Assembly (NCBI GenBank): GCA_902552035.1
Contig: CACDFC010000009.1
Location: 1 to 49,048 of the forward strand
Direction of reading: 5' to 3'
Source: an uncultured Pelagibacteraceae bacterium
GTDB taxonomy: Bacteria > Pseudomonadota > Alphaproteobacteria > Pelagibacterales > Pelagibacteraceae
Length of the DNA stretch: 49,048 bases
The first letter of the stretch is position 1, and each line of letters starts with the position of its first letter. The notes under the pieces were generated by a model, which was given only the letters and a program-made list of their open reading frames with translations, was not told the DNA's origin and did not search any database. A program made the position numbers and the translations under genes. Positions 30,846 through 43,566 of the stretch are shown one piece after another.

Positions 30846-32801
30846 ATGAAAATACCAGTTCTATTACCAAATATTTTTAATCATCCCTTTACTTATATTA
30901 CAGAGCTTAAATTAAAACCTGGAGACTATGTATCAGTACCATTTGGAAAAACTGAGATGACAGGAGTAGTTTGGGATGAATTTGAGAAATCAGAAAATAA
31001 AGATTTTGTATTAAAAAAAATAATTAAAAAACATTCTGTTCCAGCTATGAATTTAAACACTTTAAAATTTATAAATTGGTTTTCAAATTACAATCTAGTC
31101 CCCAAAGGTATGAGTTTAAAATTACATATGCTAAGTAACCAAATAGTAGAAAATTTTAGCGATAAAGAGTACCAATTTTATAATAAATTAACAAAACCTA
31201 TAAAATATACTTTATCTGAAGAACAAAAAAATTCGTTAGATGAAATGATTAATAATACAAAAAATTTTAATGTCCATCTACTTCAAGGTACAACCGGTTC
31301 TGGCAAAACAATTGTTTACTTTAACGTTATAAAACATTTCATTGAAAAAAAATTTCAAGTTTTAATTCTTCTTCCTGAAATAGGTCTAACAAGTGAATTT
31401 GAGAAAAAATTTAAAGATTTTTTTGGTTTCGAGCCAGCCGTATGGCATTCCAGTATTTCAAAAAAAAAGAAAAAAATTATATGGAGTGGGCTTTCTTCAG
31501 GCAAAATTAATATTGTTATAGGTGCTCGTTCGGCTTTGTTTCTTCCCTTTAAAAAACTTGGCATTATAATTGTGGATGAAGAGCATGATCAATCCTATAA
31601 ACAAGATGAAGGAGTAACTTACCATGCTCGAGATATGGCAATTGCTAGAGCAAAATTTGAAAATATTCCAATCAACTTAGTTACGGCTATACCGTCAATA
31701 GAAACCTATCAAAATGTAAAAGAACACAAATATTTTCACTCACGGCTTATTAAAAGGTTTAAAAATGCAGAATTACCAAAACATGAACTTATAGACTTAA
31801 AAAAATATAAATTAGGAAAGCAATCATGGATATCTTCAAAAACTGTTGAGAGAGTTAAATTTCATTTAAAAAAAGGAGATCAGGTACTTTTTTTTTTGAA
31901 TAGAAGAGGCTTTTCACCTTTTGTATTATGTAAAAATTGTTTACAAGTTTTTTCATGTCCAAATTGCTCAATTAATTTAGTTTATCACAAAAAAATCCAG
32001 CGTTTGCTTTGTCATTATTGTGGTTTTAAATCAGGTTTAAACAGAAGCTGCAATAGAGAAGAAAAATGTGAATTTGTTTTTAGTGGACCAGGTGTTGAAA
32101 AAATCTCTGAAGAAGTTAAAAAAATTTTTCCTGAGTACAAATCATTTATTTTTTCAAGTGATACAATGAATAAAAAATCCTCAAAAGACTATTTAAAGAA
32201 AATAATTAATAATGAAATAAATATATTGATTGGAACACAATTAATTTCTAAAGGATATCATTTTCCTAATTTAAATTGTATTGTTGTTTTAGATATTGAG
32301 CTTTCATCTCTTGGACACGATCTTAGGGGAGCAGAAAAAAATCTTCAACTTTATCATCAGTTATCCGGCCGTGCCGGTAGAACAGGAGAACCTGCAACTG
32401 TATATTTTCAAACATACAATCTTAAATCGGATTTGATTAATAAAATAGTCAATCAAGATCCTTTAAAATTTTTAGATAATGAGCTTGATTTGAGAAAAAG
32501 GAATAATCTACCACCTTATGAAAGGTTTATTAGCTTAATAATTACTTCGAGTGATGAAAAAAAATTAGAAAAAGAAGCTCTAAGATTAAAGGATCAATTA
32601 ACAAAAGGAATTGATGCCAAAATTTTAGGTCCAGTAAATGCACCAGTTTATAAAATTAAAAAGAAATTTAGAAATAGATTGTTGATAAGATCAAAAAAAG
32701 CATCAACAATCCAAAAAAAACTTTCATTTATACTTAAAAGTTTTAATTTGAGTCCTGGAATAAAACTGACAGTTGATGTTGATCCAATTAACTTTAATTA
32801 A
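30846..32801 (+). CDS. priA: Primosomal protein N' (PriA helicase)
   Basis: LLQGTTGSGKTIVYF, IIVDEEHDQSYKQDEG, CxxC zinc motifs (CKNC, CPNC, CHYC), LIGTQLISKGYHFPNL, QLSGRAGRTGEP; upstream of atpH. Confidence 0.95.
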   Translation: MKIPVLLPNIFNHPFTYITELKLKPGDYVSVPFGKTEMTGVVWDEFEKSENKDFVLKKIIKKHSVPAMNLNTLKFINWFSNYNLVPKGMSLKLHMLSNQIVENFSDKEYQFYNKLTKPIKYTLSEEQKNSLDEMINNTKNFNVHLLQGTTGSGKTIVYFNVIKHFIEKKFQVLILLPEIGLTSEFEKKFKDFFGFEPAVWHSSISKKKKKIIWSGLSSGKINIVIGARSALFLPFKKLGIIIVDEEHDQSYKQDEGVTYHARDMAIARAKFENIPINLVTAIPSIETYQNVKEHKYFHSRLIKRFKNAELPKHELIDLKKYKLGKQSWISSKTVERVKFHLKKGDQVLFFLNRRGFSPFVLCKNCLQVFSCPNCSINLVYHKKIQRLLCHYCGFKSGLNRSCNREEKCEFVFSGPGVEKISEEVKKIFPEYKSFIFSSDTMNKKSSKDYLKKIINNEINILIGTQLISKGYHFPNLNCIVVLDIELSSLGHDLRGAEKNLQLYHQLSGRAGRTGEPATVYFQTYNLKSDLINKIVNQDPLKFLDNELDLRKRNNLPPYERFISLIITSSDEKKLEKEALRLKDQLTKGIDAKILGPVNAPVYKIKKKFRNRLLIRSKKASTIQKKLSFILKSFNLSPGIKLTVDVDPINFN

Positions 32802-32836
32802 TGGGCTAAATTGAGGTGTTTTTACAAATCTGCCGC

Positions 32837-32865
32837 TTGAAGAGGCTTTGTTGTTATGCTAATTA
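32837..32865 (+). promoter_or_regulatory. Predicted sigma70-type promoter upstream of the atp operon
   Basis: TTGAAG (32837-32842), 17-nt spacer ending in TGC, TAATTA (32860-32865), i.e. an extended -10-like TGn. Confidence 0.45.
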
Positions 32866-32906
32866 AAATCAATTTTTTAAAATCTTCAAAATAACAAGGA
32901 TTTAAA

Positions 32907-33461
32907 TTGACTAATTCAAACTTTTCTATATCAGCTTATAACAGCTATTCACTAGCTCTGTATGAGCTAGCTGAAGAAAGTAAAATATTAGATCAAATAG
33001 AAGATCAAGTTTCTGCACTAAATAAGCTAATTTCTGAAAGTAAAGATTTCATTTTAACTATAAAAAATCCAACCTTAAAACAAGAAGATCAATTAAATAT
33101 TATTTCTTTAATATCAGAAAAATTTGGGTTTAACCAATTGTTTAAAAAATTCATTAATTTTTTAATTTTTAAAAGAAGAATTTTTTATATTGAAAATATA
33201 TTAAATGATTTTTTAAGCATTTGTTCAAATAAAAGAGGAGAGATTGAAGCAAAACTTATCTCCGCAAAAAAACTTGATAGCTCAGAAATTGTTAAAATTA
33301 AAAGTGAACTTTCAAAAAATTTTGGGAAAAATATAAAATTAAATTTTAAACACGATGAAAGTATAATTGGTGGATTAATAGTTCAAGTTGGCAGTATAAT
33401 GATTGATAGTTCAATAAAAAATAAATTGCAAAAAATTCAAAATAAAATGGTAGAGGCGTAA
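32907..33461 (+). CDS. atpH: F1F0 ATP synthase delta subunit (TTG start)
   Basis: YSLALYELAEESKILDQIEDQVSALNKLI...DESIIGGLIVQVGSIMIDSSIKNKLQKI; AAGGA upstream of TTG 32907. Confidence 0.95.
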   Translation: MTNSNFSISAYNSYSLALYELAEESKILDQIEDQVSALNKLISESKDFILTIKNPTLKQEDQLNIISLISEKFGFNQLFKKFINFLIFKRRIFYIENILNDFLSICSNKRGEIEAKLISAKKLDSSEIVKIKSELSKNFGKNIKLNFKHDESIIGGLIVQVGSIMIDSSIKNKLQKIQNKMVEA

Positions 33462-34997
33462 ATGGAAATTAATCCTTCTGAAGTAACAAAAATTCTTAAA
33501 GAACAAATTAAAAAATTTGGAGATAAAACAGAAGTTTCAGAGGTTGGACAAGTTCTTTCCGTAGGAGATGGTATTGCTAGAATATATGGTTTAGACAATG
33601 TTCAAGCAGGAGAAATGGTAGAATTTTCTGACGGATCAAAAGGCATGGCTCTAAATCTAGAAAGTGATAATGTAGGAGTTGTAATATTTGGTGATGACAA
33701 AGCCGTTAAAGAGGGTGATAATGTCAAGAGAACAGGTGCAATTGTTGACACTCCAGTCGGTAAAGAATTATTAGGAAGAGTAGTCGATGGATTAGGTAAC
33801 CCGATCGATGGAAAAGGAGCATTAGATAAAGGAGCTAAAAGAAGCAGGGTTGAGGTAAAAGCTCCAGGTATAATACCGCGTAAATCAGTTAGCGAACCTA
33901 TGCAGACAGGACTTAAATCTATTGATAGTTTGGTTCCAATCGGCAGAGGCCAAAGAGAATTGATTATTGGTGATAGGCAAACTGGTAAAACTGCTGTTGC
34001 GATAGATGCAATAATAAACCAGAAAAAAATTAATGAGTCTAATGACGAAAAACAAAAATTATATTGTGTTTATGTAGCAATAGGTCAAAAAAGATCTACC
34101 GTCAGACAAATTGAGAAGACTTTAGAAGAAGCTGGTGCAATGGAATATACTACCATTGTTGCTGCAACTGCGTCTGATGCAGCACCTCTTCAGTTTTTAG
34201 CACCATATACTGGTTGTGCAATGGGAGAATATTTTAGAGATAATGGTATGCATGCTTTAATCATTTATGACGATCTATCAAAACAGGCTGTAGCATATAG
34301 ACAAATGTCACTTTTATTAAGAAGACCTCCTGGTAGAGAGGCATATCCAGGAGATGTATTTTACTTACATAGTAGATTGCTTGAGAGAGCAGCAAAACTT
34401 GGTGACGAGCATGGCGGAGGTTCTTTGACTGCTTTACCAATAATAGAAACACAAGGAGGTGACGTCTCTGCATTTATACCTACAAACGTAATATCTATTA
34501 CTGATGGTCAAATATTTTTGGAAACGGAATTATTTAATCAGGGAATTAGACCAGCAATAAATGTAGGATTATCAGTTTCAAGAGTTGGATCATCTGCACA
34601 AACAAAAGCAATGAAAAAAGTTTCTGGATCCATGAAACTTGAACTTGCTCAATATAGAGAGATGGCTGCATTTGCTCAATTTGGATCTGATTTAGATGCC
34701 TCAACTCAAAAATTGTTAAATAGAGGTTCAAAATTAACTGAGCTATTAAAACAAAAACAATATTCACCTATGACAGTAGCAGAACAAGTAATTTCAGTTT
34801 ACTGTGGTGTTAAAGGACATTTAGATGATATTGAGCAAAAAAATATTGCAGAATTTGAGAAAAAAATAATAGACAAGTGTAAGTCTGAAAAACCAGAAAT
34901 ATTAGATTCTATAAAGAGCTCTGGAAAGCTTGAGGAAAATGTAGAGAAATTATTAACCGAGATTATAACTGAACTAAAAAAAAACTTTAAATCTTAA
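33462..34997 (+). CDS. atpA: ATP synthase alpha subunit
   Basis: [68 protein letters not shown]. Confidence 0.99.
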   Translation: MEINPSEVTKILKEQIKKFGDKTEVSEVGQVLSVGDGIARIYGLDNVQAGEMVEFSDGSKGMALNLESDNVGVVIFGDDKAVKEGDNVKRTGAIVDTPVGKELLGRVVDGLGNPIDGKGALDKGAKRSRVEVKAPGIIPRKSVSEPMQTGLKSIDSLVPIGRGQRELIIGDRQTGKTAVAIDAIINQKKINESNDEKQKLYCVYVAIGQKRSTVRQIEKTLEEAGAMEYTTIVAATASDAAPLQFLAPYTGCAMGEYFRDNGMHALIIYDDLSKQAVAYRQMSLLLRRPPGREAYPGDVFYLHSRLLERAAKLGDEHGGGSLTALPIIETQGGDVSAFIPTNVISITDGQIFLETELFNQGIRPAINVGLSVSRVGSSAQTKAMKKVSGSMKLELAQYREMAAFAQFGSDLDASTQKLLNRGSKLTELLKQKQYSPMTVAEQVISVYCGVKGHLDDIEQKNIAEFEKKIIDKCKSEKPEILDSIKSSGKLEENVEKLLTEIITELKKNFKS

Positions 34998-34998
34998 A

Positions 34999-37297
<2,299 letters not shown>

Positions 37298-37298
<1 letters not shown>

Positions 37299-37696
37299 TG
37301 AGTGAAACTTTTAATATTGAAATAGTAAACCCGGAAAAATCTTTTTTAAAAAAAGAAAATGTTTCAGAAGTTGTAGTGCCTGCTTTCGAAGGTGAACTAG
37401 GAATTTTGAAAGATCATATTTCAATTATTTCTTTTTTAAAACCAGGTATAATAAAAATTTTTAGTGGAGCAGAAGAAGAAAGATTTTATATTGATGATGG
37501 AATAGTTGAATTTAAAGATAATTCTCTTTCAATTCTTACAAGCTCAATCTTTGATATTAAAAATCTAGATAAAAATCATATAAGTAATTCAATATCAGAA
37601 GCTGAAAAAGAATTATCAAGTAACGAAATTGATGATCAAAAAAGATTTTTATTAAATCATAAAGTTGAAGTTTTAAAATCTTTATCTCTAAATTAA
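37298..37696 (+). CDS. atpC: ATP synthase epsilon subunit
   Basis: FNIEIVNPEKSFLKKENVSEVVVPAFEGELGILKDHISIISFLKPG; last gene of atpHAGDC. Confidence 0.96.
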
Positions 37697-38166
37697 ACAA
37701 TTTTTATTAATTCTTTTTGTATATGACGATATACATCAAGTTTAAAATCTACAACTTTGTCAGAAAGATTTTCAATATTTATCCATTTCCACTCTAAAAA
37801 TTCTGGCTTTTTTGTTTTAATATTAATTTCTGTTTCTTCTCCATTGAATTTTGTAATAAACCATTTTTGTTTTTGGCCCTTATATTTACCTTTCCAAATA
37901 ATACCTAATAAATGATTTGGAAGATAATAAGTTAAAAATCCATCAACTTCTTTTATTAGAGTTACATTCTTAATACTAGTCTCTTCCTCCAACTCTCTAA
38001 GAGCCGCATTAAAAAAATCCTCTCCCTCATCTATTCCGCCTTGTGGCATTTGCCAAAAATTTTTTGGGTTATCTATTCTTTTTGCAACAAAAACTTTATT
38101 AAACTTGTTTAATACAACAATTCCAACACCATGTCTTAGAGGTAAATTTTTATATTTGTCTTTCAT
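37693..38166 (-). CDS. rppH: RNA pyrophosphohydrolase (Nudix)
   Basis: LPLRHGVGIVVLNKFNKVFVAKRIDNPKNFWQMPQGGIDEGEDFFNAALRELEEETS (Nudix box). Confidence 0.95.
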   Translation of the reverse strand: MKDKYKNLPLRHGVGIVVLNKFNKVFVAKRIDNPKNFWQMPQGGIDEGEDFFNAALRELEEETSIKNVTLIKEVDGFLTYYLPNHLLGIIWKGKYKGQKQKWFITKFNGEETEINIKTKKPEFLEWKWINIENLSDKVVDFKLDVYRHIQKELIKIV

Positions 38167-39306
38167 TTAACCATTAAGCATTTTAATAGCAAATTCTAAT
38201 TGGTTATCACTTTCTGTATTAATTCTAAAATCATCGCTGCCCTCAGCAATTTCAAAGTCAGGTGTTACTCCTATTTCAGAAATTGACTCACCTGATGGTA
38301 AGTAATATTTCGAAACTGTTAATCTAATCGCTCCTTTGTTATCTAATGGTATTATTGACTGCACTGATCCTTTACCATATGTTGTTTCACCAATTAATAT
38401 AGATCTTTTATGATCCTTAAGTGCGCCAGCAACAATTTCGGCTGCAGATGCAGAACCATAGTTAATTAAACATATAAGTGTACTTCCATCTAAAATATCC
38501 CCATCTTTTGCAAACCATTTTCTATTTTCAAAACTCTTTCTACCCTTAGTAGATACAATTTCTCCATCATTTAAAAAAAAGTCTGAAATTTTAATTGCTT
38601 GAGAAAGTAGACCTCCTGGATTATTTCTTAAGTCTAAAATATAATTTTTAATATCTCTATTATTCTTAAATTTTTTAATTTCCTTTTTAATTTGACTACT
38701 ACTGTTTTCATTAAAAGATGTAAGTCTTAAATATCCAATATTTTTATTAATAATTTGAGATTTTACAGAGCTTACTTGTATTATCTCTCTTGTAATTTTA
38801 AATATTAATGATTTTTTTACTCCTATTCTTCTAACTGTGATTTTTATATCTGAACCGACTGGCCCTCTCATTAATTCAACTGCTTCGCCAAGAGTTTTAC
38901 CTTGTACTTGGGTCTCATTAATTTTAATTATATAGTCTCCGGCTTTAACACCGACTTTATCAGCCGGAGAGTTATCAATTGGGGTTATAACCTTTACTAC
39001 ACCTGCCTCCATACTAACTTCAATTCCTAATCCACCAAACTCACCGCTTGTTTCAGTTTGCATTTCCTTATACATTTCAGGAGACATATATGCTGAATAA
39101 GGATCTAAAGATTGAAGAACACCATTTATTGCGGCATCCATAATTTTACTTTGATTTACATCATCCACATATTCCTTATTTATTTTACTTAAAACTTCAC
39201 TGAATAAATCTATTTTTTCGTAAATATTTTCTTTATTCTCAGAACGTAGATTTTCTGGAAAAAATATTGAAAAAAAGAACAAGTAGAGAATTAGATTTTT
39301 TTTCAT
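38167..39306 (-). CDS. S41-family C-terminal processing peptidase
   Basis: PDZ domain and S41 protease (LRNNPGGLLSQAIKISDFFL, NYGSASAAEIVAGALKDHKRSILIGETTYGKGSVQSIIPL). Start at ATG 39306 (overlapping the rsfS TGA) followed by a signal-peptide-like sequence. Confidence 0.95.
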   Translation of the reverse strand: MKKNLILYLFFFSIFFPENLRSENKENIYEKIDLFSEVLSKINKEYVDDVNQSKIMDAAINGVLQSLDPYSAYMSPEMYKEMQTETSGEFGGLGIEVSMEAGVVKVITPIDNSPADKVGVKAGDYIIKINETQVQGKTLGEAVELMRGPVGSDIKITVRRIGVKKSLIFKITREIIQVSSVKSQIINKNIGYLRLTSFNENSSSQIKKEIKKFKNNRDIKNYILDLRNNPGGLLSQAIKISDFFLNDGEIVSTKGRKSFENRKWFAKDGDILDGSTLICLINYGSASAAEIVAGALKDHKRSILIGETTYGKGSVQSIIPLDNKGAIRLTVSKYYLPSGESISEIGVTPDFEIAEGSDDFRINTESDNQLEFAIKMLNG

Positions 39307-39653
39307 ATAGTAACTCTTTCTTGGGGAATTAGCTCTGACCACATTTTTTCTAATTCATAAAATTTTCTTTTTTCTGGATTGAAGATATGAACTATTAAAT
39401 CAATACCATCAACAAGTTTCCAATCTAAGCTATCCTTACCCTCAATTTTTGTATCAGCAACTCCATTTTTTTTAAATTGATCAAGAACCTGCTCTGATAA
39501 TGCCTGAATATGCCTTGAAGATGTCCCACTAGCAATAATCATGTAATCTGCTACAGATGATTTTCCAGCTAAATCAATTGCTACAATATCTAAGGCTTTG
39601 TTATAATCTAGAGTTTTTATAATTATTTTTTTTAAATCAGAGATTTTGTCCAT
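39303..39653 (-). CDS. rsfS: Ribosomal silencing factor RsfS
   Basis: DYNKALDIVAIDLAGKSSVADYMIIASGTSSRHIQALSEQVLDQFK...DSLDWKLVDGIDLIVHIF. Confidence 0.95.
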   Translation of the reverse strand: MDKISDLKKIIIKTLDYNKALDIVAIDLAGKSSVADYMIIASGTSSRHIQALSEQVLDQFKKNGVADTKIEGKDSLDWKLVDGIDLIVHIFNPEKRKFYELEKMWSELIPQERVTI

Positions 39654-40199
39654 TTATTGATTTTTAATTATCAAATTTTTCCTTAATTGAGAAGATGAAA
39701 TATTGATTTTTTTAATATTGATAAATTCTAACCCTTTATTAAAAAATTTCCTATATGAAACTGATTTTTGCGATTTTGCTTTATATTTATTTCTGTCAAA
39801 AACTAGAATTGTACACTTTGATGAAATTTCTTTATGATTTTTCCATTTATGAAAATTTATTAAGTTATCAGCACCCATAATGAAATAAATCTTATAATTT
39901 CTATTTTTCTTTTTTAAATATTTTAGTAAATCAATTGTTCGATTAGATTTAATTTTATCTTCAAAAAACATTATTTTTATAAATTTATTTTTAATATTTA
40001 TTTTTTTTGCATATAAAATTCTTTCTTTTAAATTTTTATTTGTTTTTTTTTTAAATGGATTCTTTTTGGTAATTGCCCATATAACTTTTTTAAGAGCAAA
40101 TCTTCTTTTTGCCTCTTTAGAAATCTTTATATGTCCAATATGAGCTGGATCAAATGTTCCACCTAGTATGCCAATTTTATTCAATTTTTTTTTTTTCAA
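39654..40199 (-). CDS. nadD: Nicotinate-nucleotide adenylyltransferase
   Basis: KIGILGGTFDPAHIGHIKISKEAKRRF; FIMGADNLINFHKWKNHKEI. Confidence 0.95.
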   Translation of the reverse strand: MKKKKLNKIGILGGTFDPAHIGHIKISKEAKRRFALKKVIWAITKKNPFKKKTNKNLKERILYAKKINIKNKFIKIMFFEDKIKSNRTIDLLKYLKKKNRNYKIYFIMGADNLINFHKWKNHKEISSKCTILVFDRNKYKAKSQKSVSYRKFFNKGLEFINIKKINISSSQLRKNLIIKNQ

Positions 40200-40200
40200 A

Positions 40201-41451
40201 TTATTTTCTTATCTGCCCAGATCCAAAAACTTCGTATTTGTAACTGACAAGTTGATTTAGACCCACTGGTCCTCTTGGAGGTAAACTATTTGTTGATATT
40301 CCTACTTCTCCTCCAAAACCGAATTCGCCGCCGTCAGCAAATTGAGTCGAAGTATTAAGCATTGCAATTGAGCTTTTCACATTTTTTAAAAAAAACTTTG
40401 AAGCGTTTTTATTTTTAGTGATTATAGAATCAGTATGCATAGTTCCATATTTATTGATATGATCAACAGCTTCTGAAACGTTTTTAACTGATTTAACGGA
40501 TATTTTTGCAGATAAGTATTCAGTAGACCAATTTTGTTCTAAAGCAATTCTACATTTACCCTTATAAATTTTTCTAATTTTTTTATCAGCATAAATTATA
40601 CAATTATTTTTTTCCAATTCTTGCAGAATAGGGTTAGTAAATTTTTTTAAGCATTTTTCATGAATTAGAACAGTTTCGGTCGCGCCACAAATACTAGTGT
40701 TTCTTAATTTTGCATTTATTATTATTTTTTTTGCTAGATTGATATCAGCATATTTATCAACATAAGTATGACAAATTCCTTCCAAATGACCAATTGTTGG
40801 TACAATTGATAAATCTTGAACTTTTTTTACTAAACTTTTTCCTCCCCTAGGTATAATTACATCTAAATACTTTTCCATTTTAGATAATAGTAAGTCAACT
40901 ACTTTCCTGTCTTTTAGTTTTATAAACTGAACGTAATTTTTATCTATTTTGTATTCTTGTAATGATTTTCTAAATAAGTTTGATATTATTTTATTACTAA
41001 AATATGCTTCGGATCCACCCCTCAATATTACACAATTTCCTGACTTAAAACATAAACTTGATACATCTGAAGTAACATTGGGTCTACTTTCATATATAAC
41101 CCCCACCACTCCTATTGGTATCGTTACTTTTTTTATTATTAATCCGTTTGGACGCTTCCATTTTTCTTTTGTTATATTTACAGGATCTTTGAATTTACTT
41201 ATAGCAACAACAGACTTAATTATTTGATCTATTTTATTGTTATTTAACTCTAGCCTCTTAATTAAATTTTCTTTTAAGCCCTTCTTTTTGGCGAAGGTGA
41301 TATCTTTAGAATTTTCTTTGAGAATATTTTCTTTATTAATTTCTATCAACTTAGCAAACTTTTTTAATACTTTATTTTTTAATTTATTATTTAATTTTTT
41401 TGAAAAAGCTTTTCTAGCATTTCTACCAATTTTATTAAGATTTTTTTGCAT
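40201..41451 (-). CDS. proA: Glutamate-5-semialdehyde dehydrogenase
   Basis: PIGVVGVIYESRPNVTSDVSSLCFKSGNCVILRGGSEA; NTSTQFADGGEFGFGGEVGISTNSLPPRGPVGL. Confidence 0.97.
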   Translation of the reverse strand: MQKNLNKIGRNARKAFSKKLNNKLKNKVLKKFAKLIEINKENILKENSKDITFAKKKGLKENLIKRLELNNNKIDQIIKSVVAISKFKDPVNITKEKWKRPNGLIIKKVTIPIGVVGVIYESRPNVTSDVSSLCFKSGNCVILRGGSEAYFSNKIISNLFRKSLQEYKIDKNYVQFIKLKDRKVVDLLLSKMEKYLDVIIPRGGKSLVKKVQDLSIVPTIGHLEGICHTYVDKYADINLAKKIIINAKLRNTSICGATETVLIHEKCLKKFTNPILQELEKNNCIIYADKKIRKIYKGKCRIALEQNWSTEYLSAKISVKSVKNVSEAVDHINKYGTMHTDSIITKNKNASKFFLKNVKSSIAMLNTSTQFADGGEFGFGGEVGISTNSLPPRGPVGLNQLVSYKYEVFGSGQIRK

Positions 41452-41455
41452 AAAT

Positions 41456-42562
41456 TTATAATATTACCATATCATCTTTATGAATAACTTCAGACTTTGA
41501 AATATATCCCAACAATTCACTAATTTTGTTTGAATGTTGTCCTTGTATTTTAGAAATTTCTTCAGATGTAAAAGAACTAAGACCTCTTGCATATTCTTTC
41601 ATATTTTTATCCAATATCTTAATATGATCACCTTTGCTGAATTTACCATTAACTTTTTTTACTCCTGCTGCTAATAGACTCTTGCCTTTTTTTAGAGCAC
41701 TAATTGCCCCTTGGTCTATAATCAATTCGCCTTTAGGAGATATTGAACTGATAATCCATTTTTTTCTTGCATCAAGTTTTGATAATCTGGGTAAAAACCA
41801 AGTACAAAAATTCTTCTTTATAATTTCTTTAATTGGTCTTAAATTTAGACCATTTGCTATGCACATATAACATCCAGAAAATTGACAAATTTTTGCAGCA
41901 TCGATTTTTGTTTTCATTCCTCCCGTACCATATTGCCCTGTGCTCTTTGTTGCAATTTTTTCAATATTACTGTCGATATTTTTGATTTCTTTTATTAGTT
42001 TTACGTTTTTATTTAATCTGGGATTCTTTGAATAAAGTCCATCAACATCTGATAATAATATTAAACAATCAGCACCTGAAATTTGAGCAACACGTGAAGC
42101 CAATCTGTCATTATCACCATATTTTATCTCAGATGTAGCAGTACTATCGTTTTCATTTACAATAGGAACGAATCCTAGACTAAATAAATTTTCAAAAGTT
42201 CTTTTTGCATTAATCGCTCTTCTTCTTTTCTCAGTATCCTCTAAAGTTATTAAAATTTGTGATAAATTTATTTTTTTAGAAGACAAATTTTTTTTAAACA
42301 AATTCATTAATTCTATTTGTCCTATAGATGCAACTGCTTGACTTTTATCTAATTTTAAATTTTTTTTATTTAAATTTAACTTCTTACATCCCAATGCTAT
42401 GGCTCCAGAACTTACTATAATAATATTTTTTTTTTGATCTATTAATTCTTTAATATCTTTACCAAATTCAGATAACCATTTTTTACGAATTACTCCTTTG
42501 TCATTTATTAACAAAGAAGAACCAATTTTAATTACAATTGTTTTAGATCTATTAATGTACAT
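41456..42562 (-). CDS. proB: Glutamate 5-kinase
   Basis: IVIKIGSSLLINDKG...IVSSGAIALGCKKL...IVNENDSTATSEIKYGDNDRLASRVAQ; PUA domain at the C-terminus. Confidence 0.97.
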   Translation of the reverse strand: MYINRSKTIVIKIGSSLLINDKGVIRKKWLSEFGKDIKELIDQKKNIIIVSSGAIALGCKKLNLNKKNLKLDKSQAVASIGQIELMNLFKKNLSSKKINLSQILITLEDTEKRRRAINAKRTFENLFSLGFVPIVNENDSTATSEIKYGDNDRLASRVAQISGADCLILLSDVDGLYSKNPRLNKNVKLIKEIKNIDSNIEKIATKSTGQYGTGGMKTKIDAAKICQFSGCYMCIANGLNLRPIKEIIKKNFCTWFLPRLSKLDARKKWIISSISPKGELIIDQGAISALKKGKSLLAAGVKKVNGKFSKGDHIKILDKNMKEYARGLSSFTSEEISKIQGQHSNKISELLGYISKSEVIHKDDMVIL

Positions 42563-43535
42563 ATTTTAATAATTTAGATTTAATTTCAGATACTAACTTT
42601 TTATTTTTTGTTGATAAAACTAAAACTTCTTTTTTAATTTTATTTTTAAATTCTTTTTTTTTTTCAATTAATTCATTATTTCCAACTAAGTCTATCTTAT
42701 TAAAGACTATTAGTTCATCTTTTTTCAATAAATTTTTACTATATTTTCCTAATTCGTTTCTTACCTGTTTATATGATGTGACTAAATTTTGTTCAGTTAC
42801 ATCCACTAAATGTAACAAAGTTTTACATCTTTCAATGTGTTTTAAAAACTTAATTCCTAATCCCACTCCTGAATGAGCACCCTCAATTAAACCTGGAATA
42901 TCAGCTAAAGTAATCTCTGTATCATCATATAAAGCTACTCCAAGATTTGGATTCAGTGTTGTAAATTTATAATTTGCAATTTTTGGATTTGCACTTGTTG
43001 CTGCAGCTAGTAAGCTTGATTTTCCTGCATTAGGTAATCCAATAATACCAATATCTGCAATTGTTTTTAATTGTAACCAAATCCAAAATTCTTCACCTAT
43101 TTTTCCTTTAGTGATCTTCTTTGGTGCTCTATTTGTGGAAGACTTAAATTTTATGTTACCAAAACCCCCTTTTCCTCCAATAGCTGCAACAAACTCTTCA
43201 TTCTCTTTTTTAAAATCATAAATAAGTGTTTTGTTATCTTCTTCGAAGACTTGTGTGCCTAATGGTACTTTTAAATATAAATCTTTTCCCCCTCTACCTG
43301 TTTTTTGTTTACCCATTCCATCCTGACCTCTCTCAGCTTTAAAATGCTGTTGGTACCTATAATCGATTAAGGTATTTAAGTTTCTTTCAGATTTTAAAAT
43401 TATTGACCCACCTTTGCCTCCATCTCCTCCATCAGGTCCACCAAATTCTATAAATTTTTCTCTTCTAAAACTAGGAGATCCAGAACCTCCATTACCTGCT
43501 TTTATATATATTTTTACTTGATCTAAGAATTTCAT
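42552..43535 (-). CDS. obgE: GTPase ObgE
   Basis: MKFLDQVKIYIKAGNGGSGSPSFRREKFIEFGGPDGGDGGKGGSIIL; IIGLPNAGKSSLLAAAT. Confidence 0.98.
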   Translation of the reverse strand: MKFLDQVKIYIKAGNGGSGSPSFRREKFIEFGGPDGGDGGKGGSIILKSERNLNTLIDYRYQQHFKAERGQDGMGKQKTGRGGKDLYLKVPLGTQVFEEDNKTLIYDFKKENEEFVAAIGGKGGFGNIKFKSSTNRAPKKITKGKIGEEFWIWLQLKTIADIGIIGLPNAGKSSLLAAATSANPKIANYKFTTLNPNLGVALYDDTEITLADIPGLIEGAHSGVGLGIKFLKHIERCKTLLHLVDVTEQNLVTSYKQVRNELGKYSKNLLKKDELIVFNKIDLVGNNELIEKKKEFKNKIKKEVLVLSTKNKKLVSEIKSKLLKYVH

Positions 43536-43566
43536 TTTTCAACAGAATTTATTTTGTTGTATTTGA

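Noticed and set aside
34261-34767. Antisense ORFs inside atpA (and similar minus ORFs inside leuC, leuB, dmdB, sucC, mdh, atpD)
   Set aside because: They lie fully inside strongly conserved genes and resemble no protein family; expected from codon usage.
40949-41461. Plus-strand ORFs inside proA
   Set aside because: Low-complexity F/L-rich translations antisense to a clear proA; shadow ORFs.
43540-43559. CAACAGAATTTATTTTGTTG hairpin between rpmA and obgE
   Set aside because: On the transcribed (minus) strand the sixth pair is an A-C mismatch and the stem is short and AT-rich; not distinguishable from chance.
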